Source of the DNA: Halopseudomonas pelagia CL-AP6
Lineage (GTDB): Bacteria > Pseudomonadota > Gammaproteobacteria > Pseudomonadales > Pseudomonadaceae
NCBI RefSeq assembly: GCF_000410875.1
Contig: NZ_AROI01000004.1
Span: 1 to 64,000 of the forward strand
Length of the DNA stretch: 64,000 bases
Reading direction: 5' to 3'
In this document: positions 48,223-57,076 of the stretch, one piece after another
Position numbering within the stretch: position 1 is the stretch's first letter
Layout: every line of letters starts with the position of its first letter
Program-made: the position numbers and the translations under genes
Notes under the pieces: generated by a model
What the model was told of the DNA's origin: nothing
Database searches by the model: none
Seen by the model: only the letters and a program-made list of their open reading frames with translations

Positions 48223-48780
48223 ATGTTACTGAATCGTCCTCATCAGCTAGTCGGCTGCGCTGTACTCGGGCTTAGCCTGCTATTGGCCGGCTGCGGCTTC
48301 CAATTGCGCGGCATGGGTACCGATATGGTCAACCTGCAAGAGCTGCGGATCGAGTCCCGCGATAACTACAGCGAGTTGCATCAGGGCGTAGCGCAGGCAC
48401 TGGAAGACAACGGCGTACGTATTACCGCCAGCGCCCCCTTCCGGCTACAACTGCTGAGCGAGCAGCGTGAGCGCGTTGCAGTGAGTTACACCAGCCGCTC
48501 GGCGCCAGCGGAATACGAACTGACCAATAATCTGAGGTTTCAGATCAGCGATACTCAGGGCCGTGCCCTGGTCGGGCCCGAAACACTGACGGCGCGGCGT
48601 ATTTTTGTCAGCGATCGAGACAACATTACCGGTAGCAACGAAGAGGAAGCGCTGCTTCAGGTGGAAATACGTCGCGACCTGATCAGGCAAATGCTGTTCC
48701 GCCTGTCGAGCCTCAGCGAAAGCGAACTGGCCGCCCGTGCCCAGGCGCTTGATCAGCAGGCCAGCCCCAGCGCACCATGA
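48223..48780 (+). CDS. lptE: LPS-assembly lipoprotein LptE
   Basis: 185 residues from the ATG at 48223, with TGGAGAGCC upstream. Lipobox LLLAGCGF, then the LptE domain: FQLRGMG, LRIESRDNYSELHQGVAQALEDNGVR, NNLRFQISDTQGR, LTARRIFVSDRDNITGSNEEEALLQVEIRRDLIRQMLFRL. LptE plugs LptD in the outer membrane for LPS export. The stop overlaps holA by 4 bp. Confidence 0.95.
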   Translation: MLLNRPHQLVGCAVLGLSLLLAGCGFQLRGMGTDMVNLQELRIESRDNYSELHQGVAQALEDNGVRITASAPFRLQLLSEQRERVAVSYTSRSAPAEYELTNNLRFQISDTQGRALVGPETLTARRIFVSDRDNITGSNEEEALLQVEIRRDLIRQMLFRLSSLSESELAARAQALDQQASPSAP

Positions 48781-49823
48781 AGCTCAACGCTGCGCAGCTG
48801 TCACGCCAGTTGCAGGATCAACTGGCGCCAGTCTATGTCGTCAGCGGTGACGATCCGCTGCTGACCGCTGAGGTGGCGGACCAGATCCGCGCTGCCTGTC
48901 GCCAGGCCGGTAGCGAGGAGCGTCAGGTTTATCATGTGGAGCGCAGCTTCGATTGGGCTCAGTTGCATGATGCCAGCCACAGCCTGTCGCTGTTTGCGCA
49001 AAAGCGCCTGATCGAGTTGCGCATCCCTGGCGGCAAGCCGGGCGATGAAGGTGGCAAGGCCATACTCGCCTGGCTCGACATGCCGCCCGAAGACACTACC
49101 CTGCTGATCAGTCTGCCCAAACTCGATGGCGCGAGCCAGCGCACCAAATGGGCGAAGGCGTTGACTGATCACCCGCAAAGCCGTTTTATCCAGATCTGGC
49201 CGATTGAAGCACAGCAGCTCCCCGGCTGGATGCGCGACCGCTTGGCCAGCGCGGGCCTGCATGCGAGCCCCGAGGCGCTGGACCTGCTGAGCGCCCGAGT
49301 AGAAGGCAATTTGCTCGCTGCAGCGCAAGAGATCGAAAAGCTCAAGCTGTATTGTCAAAATGGCCAACTGGATCTGCAGACAGTGCAGCAGGTCGTGGCC
49401 GATAGCGCGCGCTTCGATGTATTCAATCTGGTCGATGCGATGCTCAAGGCTCAGCCCGAGCAGGCGCTGCGTATACTGCAGGGGCTGCGCAGCGAAGGGG
49501 TCGAAGCGCCCATCGTACTCTGGTCGCTGGCCCGGGAAGTTCGCGCGCTGGCTAATATGGCGCAGGATATCCGCCGCAACATTCCCTTGGACCGCATTTT
49601 CGCCAGCCAGCGCCCACCCGTATGGGACAAGCGCAAACCGCTGCTGACCCAAGCGTTACAACGCCATCCCGTGCAGGCCTGGGAGCAGTGGTTACGGGAT
49701 GCACAGATCATTGATGAGCAGATTAAAGGCCAGCATCCAGGCTCGGCCTGGGATGGTCTGGGGGCTATGGTGGTCGGTGTAGCCGGTCTAAGGCTAGCCC
49801 TGATGGCCGCACCCGCTAGCTAA
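48777..49823 (+). CDS. holA: DNA polymerase III subunit delta
   Basis: 348 residues. Clamp-loader delta: YVVSGDDPLLTAEVADQIRAACR at the N terminus, FAQKRLIELRIPGGKPGDEGGKAILAWL, LDLLSARVEGNLLAAAQEIEKLKLY, DSARFDVFNLVDAMLKAQPEQALRILQGL, and VLWSLAREVRAL. It opens the beta clamp. It ends the leuS-lptE-holA operon and marks the boundary of the conserved pseudomonad block before the accessory segment. Confidence 0.95.
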   Translation: MKLNAAQLSRQLQDQLAPVYVVSGDDPLLTAEVADQIRAACRQAGSEERQVYHVERSFDWAQLHDASHSLSLFAQKRLIELRIPGGKPGDEGGKAILAWLDMPPEDTTLLISLPKLDGASQRTKWAKALTDHPQSRFIQIWPIEAQQLPGWMRDRLASAGLHASPEALDLLSARVEGNLLAAAQEIEKLKLYCQNGQLDLQTVQQVVADSARFDVFNLVDAMLKAQPEQALRILQGLRSEGVEAPIVLWSLAREVRALANMAQDIRRNIPLDRIFASQRPPVWDKRKPLLTQALQRHPVQAWEQWLRDAQIIDEQIKGQHPGSAWDGLGAMVVGVAGLRLALMAAPAS

Positions 49824-49869
49824 GGCACGCCCAAGCGCGCTGAACATGACGCCGGCAAGCACCGCGCCC

Positions 49870-50577
49870 CTAGTAGGAGAGCCGGCTGAAATGGAACACA
49901 CGGTCCCAATCTTCCGCATCGACAAAGCCCAGCAAGCGCAATGCCTTGGGTCTCGGTTCTGCCGAAAGAAAGATGGCTGTCCCGTACTCCGGGATATCGC
50001 TGGAAAACCCCAAGTCATCTTCAAAGCGGGCGATGCAGGTACTATGGGTAATCAGCACCAGATTTCTGCCTGGTTTCTTGGAACTGAGCGCATCGCGCAA
50101 CAGCGTATCTTCCTTGCGACAATCATACAGCCACTGCTTGTCGGTGCTGCGGGTACTGAACAGCAGATCAGCGGTCTGATCGGTACGCGGCAAAGGGCTG
50201 TTGTAAATATCAGCGTTTCCCAAACCTAACTGAAAAAAATCATCCGACAGCTCGCTGGCAACCAAGGTGGAGCGTGCCGTGAGGCCGTCCTTGCCAACCA
50301 GGCAAGGCACATCAGCCCGGTCGCAGCGCTCGAGATGTCTGAGGATGACGATGGAGTCTCCCTCGGTCCAACTCTCGAAGAGAAACTGTCGTTCATGTTC
50401 TGCACTTTCGGACAGATCCGGCATCGACGGCGGCATCAGCATCAACGCCAGCAAAAGTACCGGAATGGACATAACCGCCAGAACAATCGCATGTCGTTTA
50501 CGTCCTTTCCATCTGTCCTCTGTTGGTTTTCCGCTATTGGTGCCGGCATTCTGTTTCATTTTAACTAGCAGCCCCAT
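49870..50577 (-). CDS. membrane-anchored histidine phosphatase, Ais-like
   Basis: 235 residues (an ATG at 50559 is a possible later start). One N-terminal hydrophobic helix (HAIVLAVMSIPVLLLALMLM) anchors a periplasmic histidine-phosphatase domain: the catalytic-His site is VILRHLERCDR (R-H-x-E) and the second His lies in LVLITHSTCIARFED. The layout resembles Ais/PmrG, the LPS core heptose-phosphate phosphatase, but the substrate here is unknown. It overlaps the 3' end of the TraR-like gene by 17 bp. Confidence 0.75.
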   Translation of the reverse strand: MGLLVKMKQNAGTNSGKPTEDRWKGRKRHAIVLAVMSIPVLLLALMLMPPSMPDLSESAEHERQFLFESWTEGDSIVILRHLERCDRADVPCLVGKDGLTARSTLVASELSDDFFQLGLGNADIYNSPLPRTDQTADLLFSTRSTDKQWLYDCRKEDTLLRDALSSKKPGRNLVLITHSTCIARFEDDLGFSSDIPEYGTAIFLSAEPRPKALRLLGFVDAEDWDRVFHFSRLSY

Positions 50578-50773
50578 TATTCGTTACATGCATTTCCACC
50601 CTGCACGGCACATCATTTCGAAGCGCCGTGGCGCAGCCAATACAATAAGAAGCTACCGGATCTATCTTCAGTCGCCCACGCGCAATCGGCTCCCCACATT
50701 CAATGCAAATACCGTAATCGTCATCATCTATATGGGCTAATGCCTGCCTGAGACGTTGCCTCCCATCTGACAC
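50561..50773 (-). CDS. DksA/TraR-type C4 zinc-finger protein, short form
   Basis: 70 residues from a GTG at 50773. The C-terminal C4 zinc finger is intact (GICIECGEPIARGRLKIDPVASYCIGCA), preceded by the helix RQRLRQALAHIDDDDY typical of the TraR/DksA family. The reading frame lacks the usual N-terminal helix; that helix seems to be present in another frame just upstream (see 50734-50835), so the gene may be frameshifted. TraR-like proteins bind RNA polymerase through the secondary channel. It lies between usp and the phosphatase gene. Confidence 0.6.
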   Translation of the reverse strand: MSDGRQRLRQALAHIDDDDYGICIECGEPIARGRLKIDPVASYCIGCATALRNDVPCRVEMHVTNNGAAS

Positions 50774-50835
50774 TCGAGCTCAGCAATCAGTTCAAGCATG
50801 ATCGCTCTCAGCTCTTCGCGCACAGCAGGCAGCAT
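50734..50835 (-). pseudogene. possible N-terminal part of the TraR-like gene in another frame
   Basis: From the ATG at 50835 the frame reads MLPAVREELRAIMLELIAELE, a helix with the leucine pattern of the TraR/DksA N terminus, then CQMGGNVSGRH and a stop at 50734. The sequence turns non-family-like at about 50770, exactly where the zinc-finger frame begins (SDGRQRLRQAL). Joining the two frames gives a full-length TraR-like protein of about 90 residues. A sequencing error, a real frameshift mutation or two starts are all possible. Confidence 0.5.
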
Positions 50836-50843
50836 CGCCAAAG

Positions 50844-51719
50844 TTAGCGCAACAACAACAGCGGACGCTTGGTTCGGGTCAATATAGTGGTCGTGGTACT
50901 GCCAACGAAGAACTGGCGGATACGCGAATGGCCGTAAGCGCCCATCACGATCATATCGATGTCATGCTCCTCCTCGTAACCCAGCAGCACTTCTTCAACA
51001 TTACCGGCACGAATACACGCCTGAACCTGATGCCCCACTTTCTCCAAGGCTTGCTTCGCCACATTAACTGACTCCCAGGCGTCCTTGGTATCTGCACCCA
51101 CCATCACCAGGTGAATTGGCAAACCTTTGAACAACGGGCTTGCAGCAATCATCTCGATACCCTTGCGGGTACTCGGACCATTATCGAACGCCAACATGAC
51201 ACTACGTGGTTGACGAAAATCACCGGCAGTCACCAATGTCGGCCTGTGCACTGTGCGGATAACACTTTCCAGATGGCTGCCGACGTGGCCACCGACCGTG
51301 TCGCCCTCTTCTCCTTCTCTGCCAATCACCAGCAGGCGGATATCCTTCTCAAGTTCCGCGAGGGTCTCAACCAGATCCCCATGCCGTTGGCGCACAGCGG
51401 GATCAGCTACGCCGCCAGCCTTGACGCGGGCAACCGCCGCCTCAAGCATCAGGCGGCCTTGCTCGCGCATCAGTTTGCCGCGTTTCTCGTCCAGTTCGGC
51501 CAACTCGGTCAGCAAATGCTCGCGACTGCCCAGACCGATATTGCCCGACAAATTAGTTTCGGTCGGGTACTGGGAGTGATCCAGCACATGCAAAAAGGTC
51601 AGGGGCGCATCCAGGCGCAGACTCGCCCAAGCGGCATAATCACACACGGCGGGGGATGACTTGGAGCCATCGACACATGCCAGTACGGTCTGGGTGGTCA
51701 CAGTATTCTCCTTGTTCAT
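50844..51719 (-). CDS. universal stress protein, tandem UspA domains
   Basis: 291 residues with two Usp domains: residues about 8-155 (VLACVDGSKSSPAVCDYAAWA ... LLVIGREGEEGDTVGGHVGSHLESVIRTVHRPTLVTA) and 165-291 (SVMLAFDNGPSTRKGIEMI ... IDMIVMGAYGHSRIRQFFVGSTTTTILTRTKRPLLLLR). The second carries the ATP-binding GxxGHxxxRxxxxGSxxxxI motif. Two bases separate it from the sulP stop, so they are one operon; Usp next to a SulP carrier suggests regulation of that transporter (inference). Confidence 0.93.
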   Translation of the reverse strand: MNKENTVTTQTVLACVDGSKSSPAVCDYAAWASLRLDAPLTFLHVLDHSQYPTETNLSGNIGLGSREHLLTELAELDEKRGKLMREQGRLMLEAAVARVKAGGVADPAVRQRHGDLVETLAELEKDIRLLVIGREGEEGDTVGGHVGSHLESVIRTVHRPTLVTAGDFRQPRSVMLAFDNGPSTRKGIEMIAASPLFKGLPIHLVMVGADTKDAWESVNVAKQALEKVGHQVQACIRAGNVEEVLLGYEEEHDIDMIVMGAYGHSRIRQFFVGSTTTTILTRTKRPLLLLR

Positions 51720-51721
51720 TA

Positions 51722-53215
51722 TCAGTGGCCCATCAGCTTTTCAACGGCGTCTGGCTTGTCATGCACACCAAACCGGTCAACGATAGTTGTACTGGCCTCG
51801 TTCATGCCGATGATCTCGACTTCTGTGCCCTCGCGGCGGAACTTGATCACCACCTTATCCAGCGCTGCTACCGCGGTAATATCCCAGAAATGCGCGCGGC
51901 AAAGATCGATCACTACCTTATCAACCGCTTCTTTGAAGTCAAAGGCTCCTACAAACTTGTCAGAGGAGCTGAAAAACACCTGGCCTACGACCCGATAGGT
52001 GCGCTGATTACCTGATTCATCCAGGTCACTGCCGATGTGCATGTAATGGCCCATCTTGTTAGCAAAGAACATCGCAGCGAGCAGCACGCCAACAAACACG
52101 CCATAAGCCAGGTTATGCGTTGCCACCACGACAATCACCGTGGCCACCATAACGATATTGGTCGACAACGGATGCTGCTTGAGGTTGCGCAGCGAATCCC
52201 AGCTGAAAGTACCAATAGACACCATGATCATCACCGCGACCAGCGCCGCCATGGGAATCAATGATAGGTAATCGCCGAGAAACACCACCATCACCAACAG
52301 AAAGATACCAGCACAGAAACACGACAGCCGGGTACGACCACCGGACTTGACGTTGATAATCGACTGGCCAATCATGGCGCAGCCCGCCATACCACCGATC
52401 AGACCAGAGCCTATGTTGGCAATACCCTGGCCCTTGCATTCACGATTCTTGTCGCTGGAAGTGTCGGTCAGATCGTCGACAATGGTCGCGGTCATCATCG
52501 ATTCCAGCAGGCCGACAATTGCCAGTGCTGCCGAATACGGAAAGATGATCATCAGGGTTTCAAAGTTCAACGGCACCTGCGGCCAAAGAAAAATCGGCAA
52601 GGTGTCTGGCAGCTCGCCCATATCGCCAACGCTGCGAATGTCCAGCCCCATATAGACTGCCAGCACCGTCAGTACCACGATGCACACCAACGGCGAAGGA
52701 ATCAGCTTGCCAATCTTGGGCAGGTAAGGAAACAGATAGATAATTGCCAGGCCGCCTGCGGTCATCGCATACACGTGCCAGGTTACGTTGGTCAGTTCGG
52801 GTAGCTGGGCCATAAAAATCAGAATCGCTAGTGCGTTGACGAAGCCGGTGACCACCGAGCGCGATACGAATCGCATCAGTGAGCCCAACTTCAGATAACC
52901 AGCGCCTATCTGCAACAAACCGCAGAGGATGGTAGCGGCCAATAGATATTCCAGCCCGTGCTCGCGTACCAGAGTGACCATCAACAGCGCCATGGCACCG
53001 GTAGCAGCAGATATCATGCCAGGCCGCCCGCCGGTGAAGGCAATCACTACGGCAATGCAGAAGGAGGCATAGAGGCCAACCTTGGGGTCTACCCCAGCAA
53101 TGATCGAAAAGGCGATAGCCTCAGGGATCAGCGCCAATGCCACTACGAGTCCAGCAAGGATGTCGCCACGTATGTTGGAAAACCATTCCTGCTTTACTGA
53201 TTGCATCCGGGTCAT
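51722..53215 (-). CDS. SulP-family anion transporter with STAS domain
   Basis: 497 residues (ATG at 53206 is an alternative start). Ten to fourteen spans of the SLC26/SulP fold: [35 protein letters not shown], the [19 protein letters not shown] region, [37 protein letters not shown]-terminal STAS domain (about residues 400-490) ends it. The family carries sulfate, bicarbonate or dicarboxylates. The upstream nhaB gene points to a Na+-linked substrate such as bicarbonate (BicA-like), not proven by the sequence. Confidence 0.92.
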   Translation of the reverse strand: MTRMQSVKQEWFSNIRGDILAGLVVALALIPEAIAFSIIAGVDPKVGLYASFCIAVVIAFTGGRPGMISAATGAMALLMVTLVREHGLEYLLAATILCGLLQIGAGYLKLGSLMRFVSRSVVTGFVNALAILIFMAQLPELTNVTWHVYAMTAGGLAIIYLFPYLPKIGKLIPSPLVCIVVLTVLAVYMGLDIRSVGDMGELPDTLPIFLWPQVPLNFETLMIIFPYSAALAIVGLLESMMTATIVDDLTDTSSDKNRECKGQGIANIGSGLIGGMAGCAMIGQSIINVKSGGRTRLSCFCAGIFLLVMVVFLGDYLSLIPMAALVAVMIMVSIGTFSWDSLRNLKQHPLSTNIVMVATVIVVVATHNLAYGVFVGVLLAAMFFANKMGHYMHIGSDLDESGNQRTYRVVGQVFFSSSDKFVGAFDFKEAVDKVVIDLCRAHFWDITAVAALDKVVIKFRREGTEVEIIGMNEASTTIVDRFGVHDKPDAVEKLMGH

Positions 53216-53255
53216 ACCAAGTCCATCCAGTCCAAGTAAAAATACAAGTGAGGGC

Positions 53256-54767
53256 TCAGACCCAATTCACTACAGCAAACAACCCGACAGCGCCCATTAC
53301 CAGCGTATACGGGAAGGCCATGACAACCATGCGGCCATAGGAAAGACGCACCAGAGGCGCAATGGCAGAGGTCAACAAAAACAGAAAGGCTGCCTGCCCG
53401 TTGGGCGTCGCCACGCTGGGCAAGTTGGTGCCGGTATTGATGGATACCGCGAGCAGCTCGAAATGTTCGCGGCTGATGCTGCCCGCATCCAGCGCCTGCT
53501 TGATTTCGCTGATATACACGGTCGCGACAAAGACGTTGTCGCTGATCATCGATAGCAAGCCGTTGGCAACGAAGAACATCCCCGGTTGAGCCGACTCCGG
53601 CTGCAATAACACCCAGGCGATAATCGGGCTGAACAGATGCTGCTGGTGTATCACCGCAACCACGGCAAAAAACACCACCAACAACGAGGTGAAGGGCAGC
53701 GCCTCCTGAAAGGCTTTACCGATCTGGTGCTCGTCAGTCACGCCGTTAAAGGTGGCCATCAGAATGATCGCCAGCAAGCCTATCAGGCCCACTTCCGCAA
53801 CATGAAAGGCCAGCCCCAGTACCAGCAGCACTGCTACCAGCGCCTGCACTATCAATTGCGCGAGCTGTATCGTTGTTCTTTTTTGCCGTTCCTCTTCAGC
53901 GAAGTCCTCAAGTACGCGCCTGACGTTACGCGGCAGCTTGGCGCCATAACCGAACATCGAGGTTTTCTCCAGCAACAAACAGGTCACCAGCCCCGCGGCC
54001 AACACCGGCATACTCACCGGCGCCATGCGTATAAAGAACTCGGCAAAGTCCCAACCGGCAATGCGCGCAATCAACAGGTTCTGTGGCTCACCGACCAAGG
54101 TGGCAACGCCGCCGAGCGCGGTACCAATGGCACCGTGCATCAGCAGGCTACGCAGAAAGGCCCGAAACACTTCCAGATCATGGCGGTGCAATTCCAGAGG
54201 TTCATCATCGGCATTGACCGCCAGCTTTGGCTCCCCAGTGCTCTTGGGTGGAGCCGAGACAACCTTGTGATAAACCGAATAGAAGCCTACCGCCACGCTG
54301 ATAATGACGGCGGTGACCGTCAAGGCATCCAGGAAGGCCGACAGAACCGCCGCCGTGAAACAAAACAGCAAGGATAGGGCCGACTTCGAACGAACACCCA
54401 GCAGAATTTTGGTAAATACCAGCAGCAGCAGGCTTTTCATAAAGTAGATGCCTGCCACCATAAACATCAATAGCAGAATCACCGGGAAATTCACCAGCAT
54501 CTCGGCATACAGCGCTTCTGGTGTGGTCATGCCAATCAGCAGCGCCTGGATGGCAAGCAGCCCGCCGGGCAGCAAGGGGTAGCATTTAAGCGCCATCGCC
54601 AAGGTGAAAATAAATTCGACCACCAGCAACCAACCGGTCAGATAAGGACCGGCAAGCCAAAGACACAGCGGGTTGAGTATCAAAAAAGCAACAATGGTCT
54701 GCTTATACCAAACAGGCGCCTGGCCCATAAAGTTTTGCAAAAAAGCACGCGATAAAGAGGTTTTCAT
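53256..54767 (-). CDS. nhaB: Na+/H+ antiporter NhaB
   Basis: 503 residues with about twelve spans, NhaB family: [31 protein letters not shown] at the N terminus, [24 protein letters not shown] (with the conserved Asp of span 5 as FLDALTVTA), [41 protein letters not shown], and [22 protein letters not shown] near the C terminus. It exchanges Na+ for protons at the inner membrane, mainly at neutral to low pH. It starts the minus-strand unit nhaB-sulP-usp. Confidence 0.95.
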   Translation of the reverse strand: MKTSLSRAFLQNFMGQAPVWYKQTIVAFLILNPLCLWLAGPYLTGWLLVVEFIFTLAMALKCYPLLPGGLLAIQALLIGMTTPEALYAEMLVNFPVILLLMFMVAGIYFMKSLLLLVFTKILLGVRSKSALSLLFCFTAAVLSAFLDALTVTAVIISVAVGFYSVYHKVVSAPPKSTGEPKLAVNADDEPLELHRHDLEVFRAFLRSLLMHGAIGTALGGVATLVGEPQNLLIARIAGWDFAEFFIRMAPVSMPVLAAGLVTCLLLEKTSMFGYGAKLPRNVRRVLEDFAEEERQKRTTIQLAQLIVQALVAVLLVLGLAFHVAEVGLIGLLAIILMATFNGVTDEHQIGKAFQEALPFTSLLVVFFAVVAVIHQQHLFSPIIAWVLLQPESAQPGMFFVANGLLSMISDNVFVATVYISEIKQALDAGSISREHFELLAVSINTGTNLPSVATPNGQAAFLFLLTSAIAPLVRLSYGRMVVMAFPYTLVMGAVGLFAVVNWV

Positions 54768-55089
54768 ATGGTTTTAAACTTCCCTTCCCAGGAACCCTGG
54801 GCCAATTCCCGAGATGCAAAAATCCTTGTTCGCCCGCAACGAAAACAGTGGGCGTCACTAGAGGCTTGTTATTCTGATAATGGTTCGAGCACAAGCGTGC
54901 TAAGACATGCACATAGCAGATAAATCTGCTTTAGCAGGAGGCGGAAGTAAAACCTATGGTGGCGTGGCGCCGGAAAAGCAGATCATCGACATTCCGCTGA
55001 GGGTCTAATCACGGGGGCATACATTAGCACAGCGCCTAGTGCCGGGCTATGGATAAAACGCCCCCCCAATCTACAAAACCGACCAGGAA
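54768..55089. other. nhaB upstream region with two palindromes
   Basis: 322 bp without a gene between nhaB and the membrane-protein gene, both on the minus strand. It must hold the nhaB promoter. Two inverted repeats stand out: AGCAGAT, AA, ATCTGCT (54915-54930), a candidate operator, and CCCAGG, AAC, CCTGGG (54786-54800) in the putative leader. A G/C stretch (ACGCCCCCCC, 55058-55068) sits near the end of the upstream gene. No regulator can be named. Confidence 0.45.
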
Positions 55090-55692
55090 TCAGCCTGCTT
55101 TGACTCCCCTGCTGGCACGCACAACGGCCTTTACTAAGGCTATGATAATTGCCCCGAACGAGTACAGCACGATAAACGGATCGAGCAGATAATCCCAATA
55201 GTTATCAGATGCCTTCAACCCCAGCACAAAGCCAGCCGTCGCCAGCACCAGCATTGCCACCCCCAGACTGCTACGTAACCACACCAGCAGCAAAGTCAGC
55301 ACGCCGATAAAGACGATCAAATAGCGCGCGTTGTAGCCCCAGCGGTAGGTATCAATCATGCCTATGCCCAGCGCAGCGGGATAGAGCACCAAGCCCAACA
55401 CTGCGAAGCAGAGCCAGAGCGGCCATTTCTGCGCGACGGGCATGGGTGGCATGTACCCCAACTTTACCAAGGCGGCGCCGGCCATCCAGATCAGCGAGGT
55501 CAACGCCAGGTCATCGGTCAAACCACGCAGCAGCCCGGCGAGTGTCAGCCCGGTTGACAGCGGGATCAACGCAATCAAGATCAACGCCAAGAGCGTGGCT
55601 AGCCGGTAGCCAATCGACAGCCTGCCGAGGGGTAATAGTAAAAACACAACCAAGGCAAAAGTAAGCACCGCTTGCCAGTTAGCAATAATCAT
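55090..55692 (-). CDS. polytopic membrane protein paired with the sialidase-like gene
   Basis: 200 residues with about six hydrophobic helices (VLTFALVVFLLLPLG, ATLLALILIALIPLSTGLTLAGLLRGL, WPLWLCFAVLGLVLYPAALGIGMI, YLIVFIGVLTLLLVWL, LGVAMLVLATAGFVLGL, FIVLYSFGAIIIALVKAVV). Its start overlaps the sialidase-like gene by 4 bp, so they are translated together. I do not recognise a family with confidence; the pairing suggests a joint envelope role. Confidence 0.78.
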   Translation of the reverse strand: MIIANWQAVLTFALVVFLLLPLGRLSIGYRLATLLALILIALIPLSTGLTLAGLLRGLTDDLALTSLIWMAGAALVKLGYMPPMPVAQKWPLWLCFAVLGLVLYPAALGIGMIDTYRWGYNARYLIVFIGVLTLLLVWLRSSLGVAMLVLATAGFVLGLKASDNYWDYLLDPFIVLYSFGAIIIALVKAVVRASRGVKAG

Positions 55693-56996
55693 TCTTGCTC
55701 CTCCACCCAGGCCCGATTGAAGGTGACATGCTTGATAAAACTGTTATTCCAGGAGTACACCATATGAAAACGGCCGTCATCAGAACGCACGATGTAAGGA
55801 TACTCGTACTCAAAGTCGCAAAGACCTCTCTTGCACACCCGGCCTTCAAGGCCCTGAACATACTCGTCGAGCAACACCTGGCGCCGGGGGCCGCTGGCCT
55901 CAATGAATTGTTCACGCAGCTGTGGGACATACTTTTCCATCGGTATAGGGTCGCCCTCGGCGTCGGTCGACTCATCCAGCGTCTTGACCAGTGACCAGGT
56001 GCTGAGGCTGAAGGTCGATTCATCGAGCGTCAGCCGGAAGCGCCCGTCGGCCAGATTATTTTGTGCCACCAGCAGGGTATCTCGATGCGAGCGAATGGCC
56101 GCCAGGGAGGAATTCGGGTTCCAGGGTTCAATCGCACGCTCCTCGCTCCAGGTTTGCCCGGCATCAGCGGTCACTGTAGCCAGTACATGCCCTTCCCTGC
56201 CGGCGTAGCGCAACAGTGCGATGGCCCGCCGATCATCCAGAGTGACTACCGTTGGCTGCAAGGAGGTATCGCCATCGGCCATACGAAATTTATCCACGAC
56301 CCGGGCATGCGAATCGAGATAAAGATATTCGGGAAATTTACCCAAAAACTCGTGATAGACCGGCAACCCTATCGAGCCGTCCTGATGAAACACTGGCGCA
56401 CTGCGCACCAGCGTACTGATATTGATAAAAGGTGAGGTGATCAGCTGACGCGGCACCGACCAAGTCGTGCCCAGATCCTCGGACACCATCACGTTGATGG
56501 CGCTACCGGCCCAGCCGCCCAACGACACGGACACGTAGAACAGCCAGAGCCTATCATCTGGAGCCAGGGCAATGACCGGGTTACCCAGCTTGCGGATCGG
56601 CTTACCTACCGCCTGGCGGGTCAGCTCGCGGGTTGCGAGCACCTCCTCATCGCCCCACTCGCCACTGGCCGCATCAAAACGCGCCGCGCGGATCTGCACA
56701 TCAGCCGCCCCCTCGCGCGAACCAGCAAACCAGACACTCATCAGGTTGCCGCCGGGTAACGCGGTGATTGATGAAGAATGCACAAAATCGTCGAGATCGC
56801 TGGATACGAAGCGCCGAGACATCTCCGGTTCAGCAACGATATCGCTGTCGTCGTCCCATTTGGTTTCAGTCACAAATCCCGACATCTCATAGGCCGGATT
56901 CATCCACCACGCCAGACCATAAACGCCAATCACCAGAGCCGCAGCCCACCATCTGACACGCAATAACCATGACCGCACAAACATCCGAATCCCCAT
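55689..56996 (-). CDS. membrane-anchored sialidase/BNR-type beta-propeller protein
   Basis: 435 residues: N-terminal anchor (WLLRVRWWAAALVIGVYGLAWW), then a six-bladed propeller of the sialidase superfamily (COG4692-like). Asp-box-like blades include SEDLGTTWSVPRQ and TADAGQTWSEERA; the arginine cluster and catalytic Asp/Tyr of true sialidases are suggested by FVHSSSITALPGGNLMSVWFAGSREGAADV and FEYEYPYIVRSDDGRFHMVYSWN but not proven. The role could be glycan hydrolysis in the periplasm. An ATG at 56984 is an alternative start. Confidence 0.78.
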   Translation of the reverse strand: MGIRMFVRSWLLRVRWWAAALVIGVYGLAWWMNPAYEMSGFVTETKWDDDSDIVAEPEMSRRFVSSDLDDFVHSSSITALPGGNLMSVWFAGSREGAADVQIRAARFDAASGEWGDEEVLATRELTRQAVGKPIRKLGNPVIALAPDDRLWLFYVSVSLGGWAGSAINVMVSEDLGTTWSVPRQLITSPFINISTLVRSAPVFHQDGSIGLPVYHEFLGKFPEYLYLDSHARVVDKFRMADGDTSLQPTVVTLDDRRAIALLRYAGREGHVLATVTADAGQTWSEERAIEPWNPNSSLAAIRSHRDTLLVAQNNLADGRFRLTLDESTFSLSTWSLVKTLDESTDAEGDPIPMEKYVPQLREQFIEASGPRRQVLLDEYVQGLEGRVCKRGLCDFEYEYPYIVRSDDGRFHMVYSWNNSFIKHVTFNRAWVEEQE

Positions 56997-57008
56997 ATCA
57001 GCCTGAAG

Positions 57009-57025
57009 TTATAAACCGTTTATAA
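57009..57025. promoter_or_regulatory. TTATAAA palindrome upstream of the sialidase-like gene
   Basis: TTATAAA, CCG, TTTATAA is a perfect inverted repeat 12 bp upstream of the minus-strand ATG at 56996. It could be a regulator site overlapping a promoter, or a hairpin at the start of the mRNA. No factor is identified. Confidence 0.45.
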
Positions 57026-57076
57026 GCTGCTAGTTTTTTGCAAACCGAGCACTGAAGCCGCGGTTCACTGGCAAGC

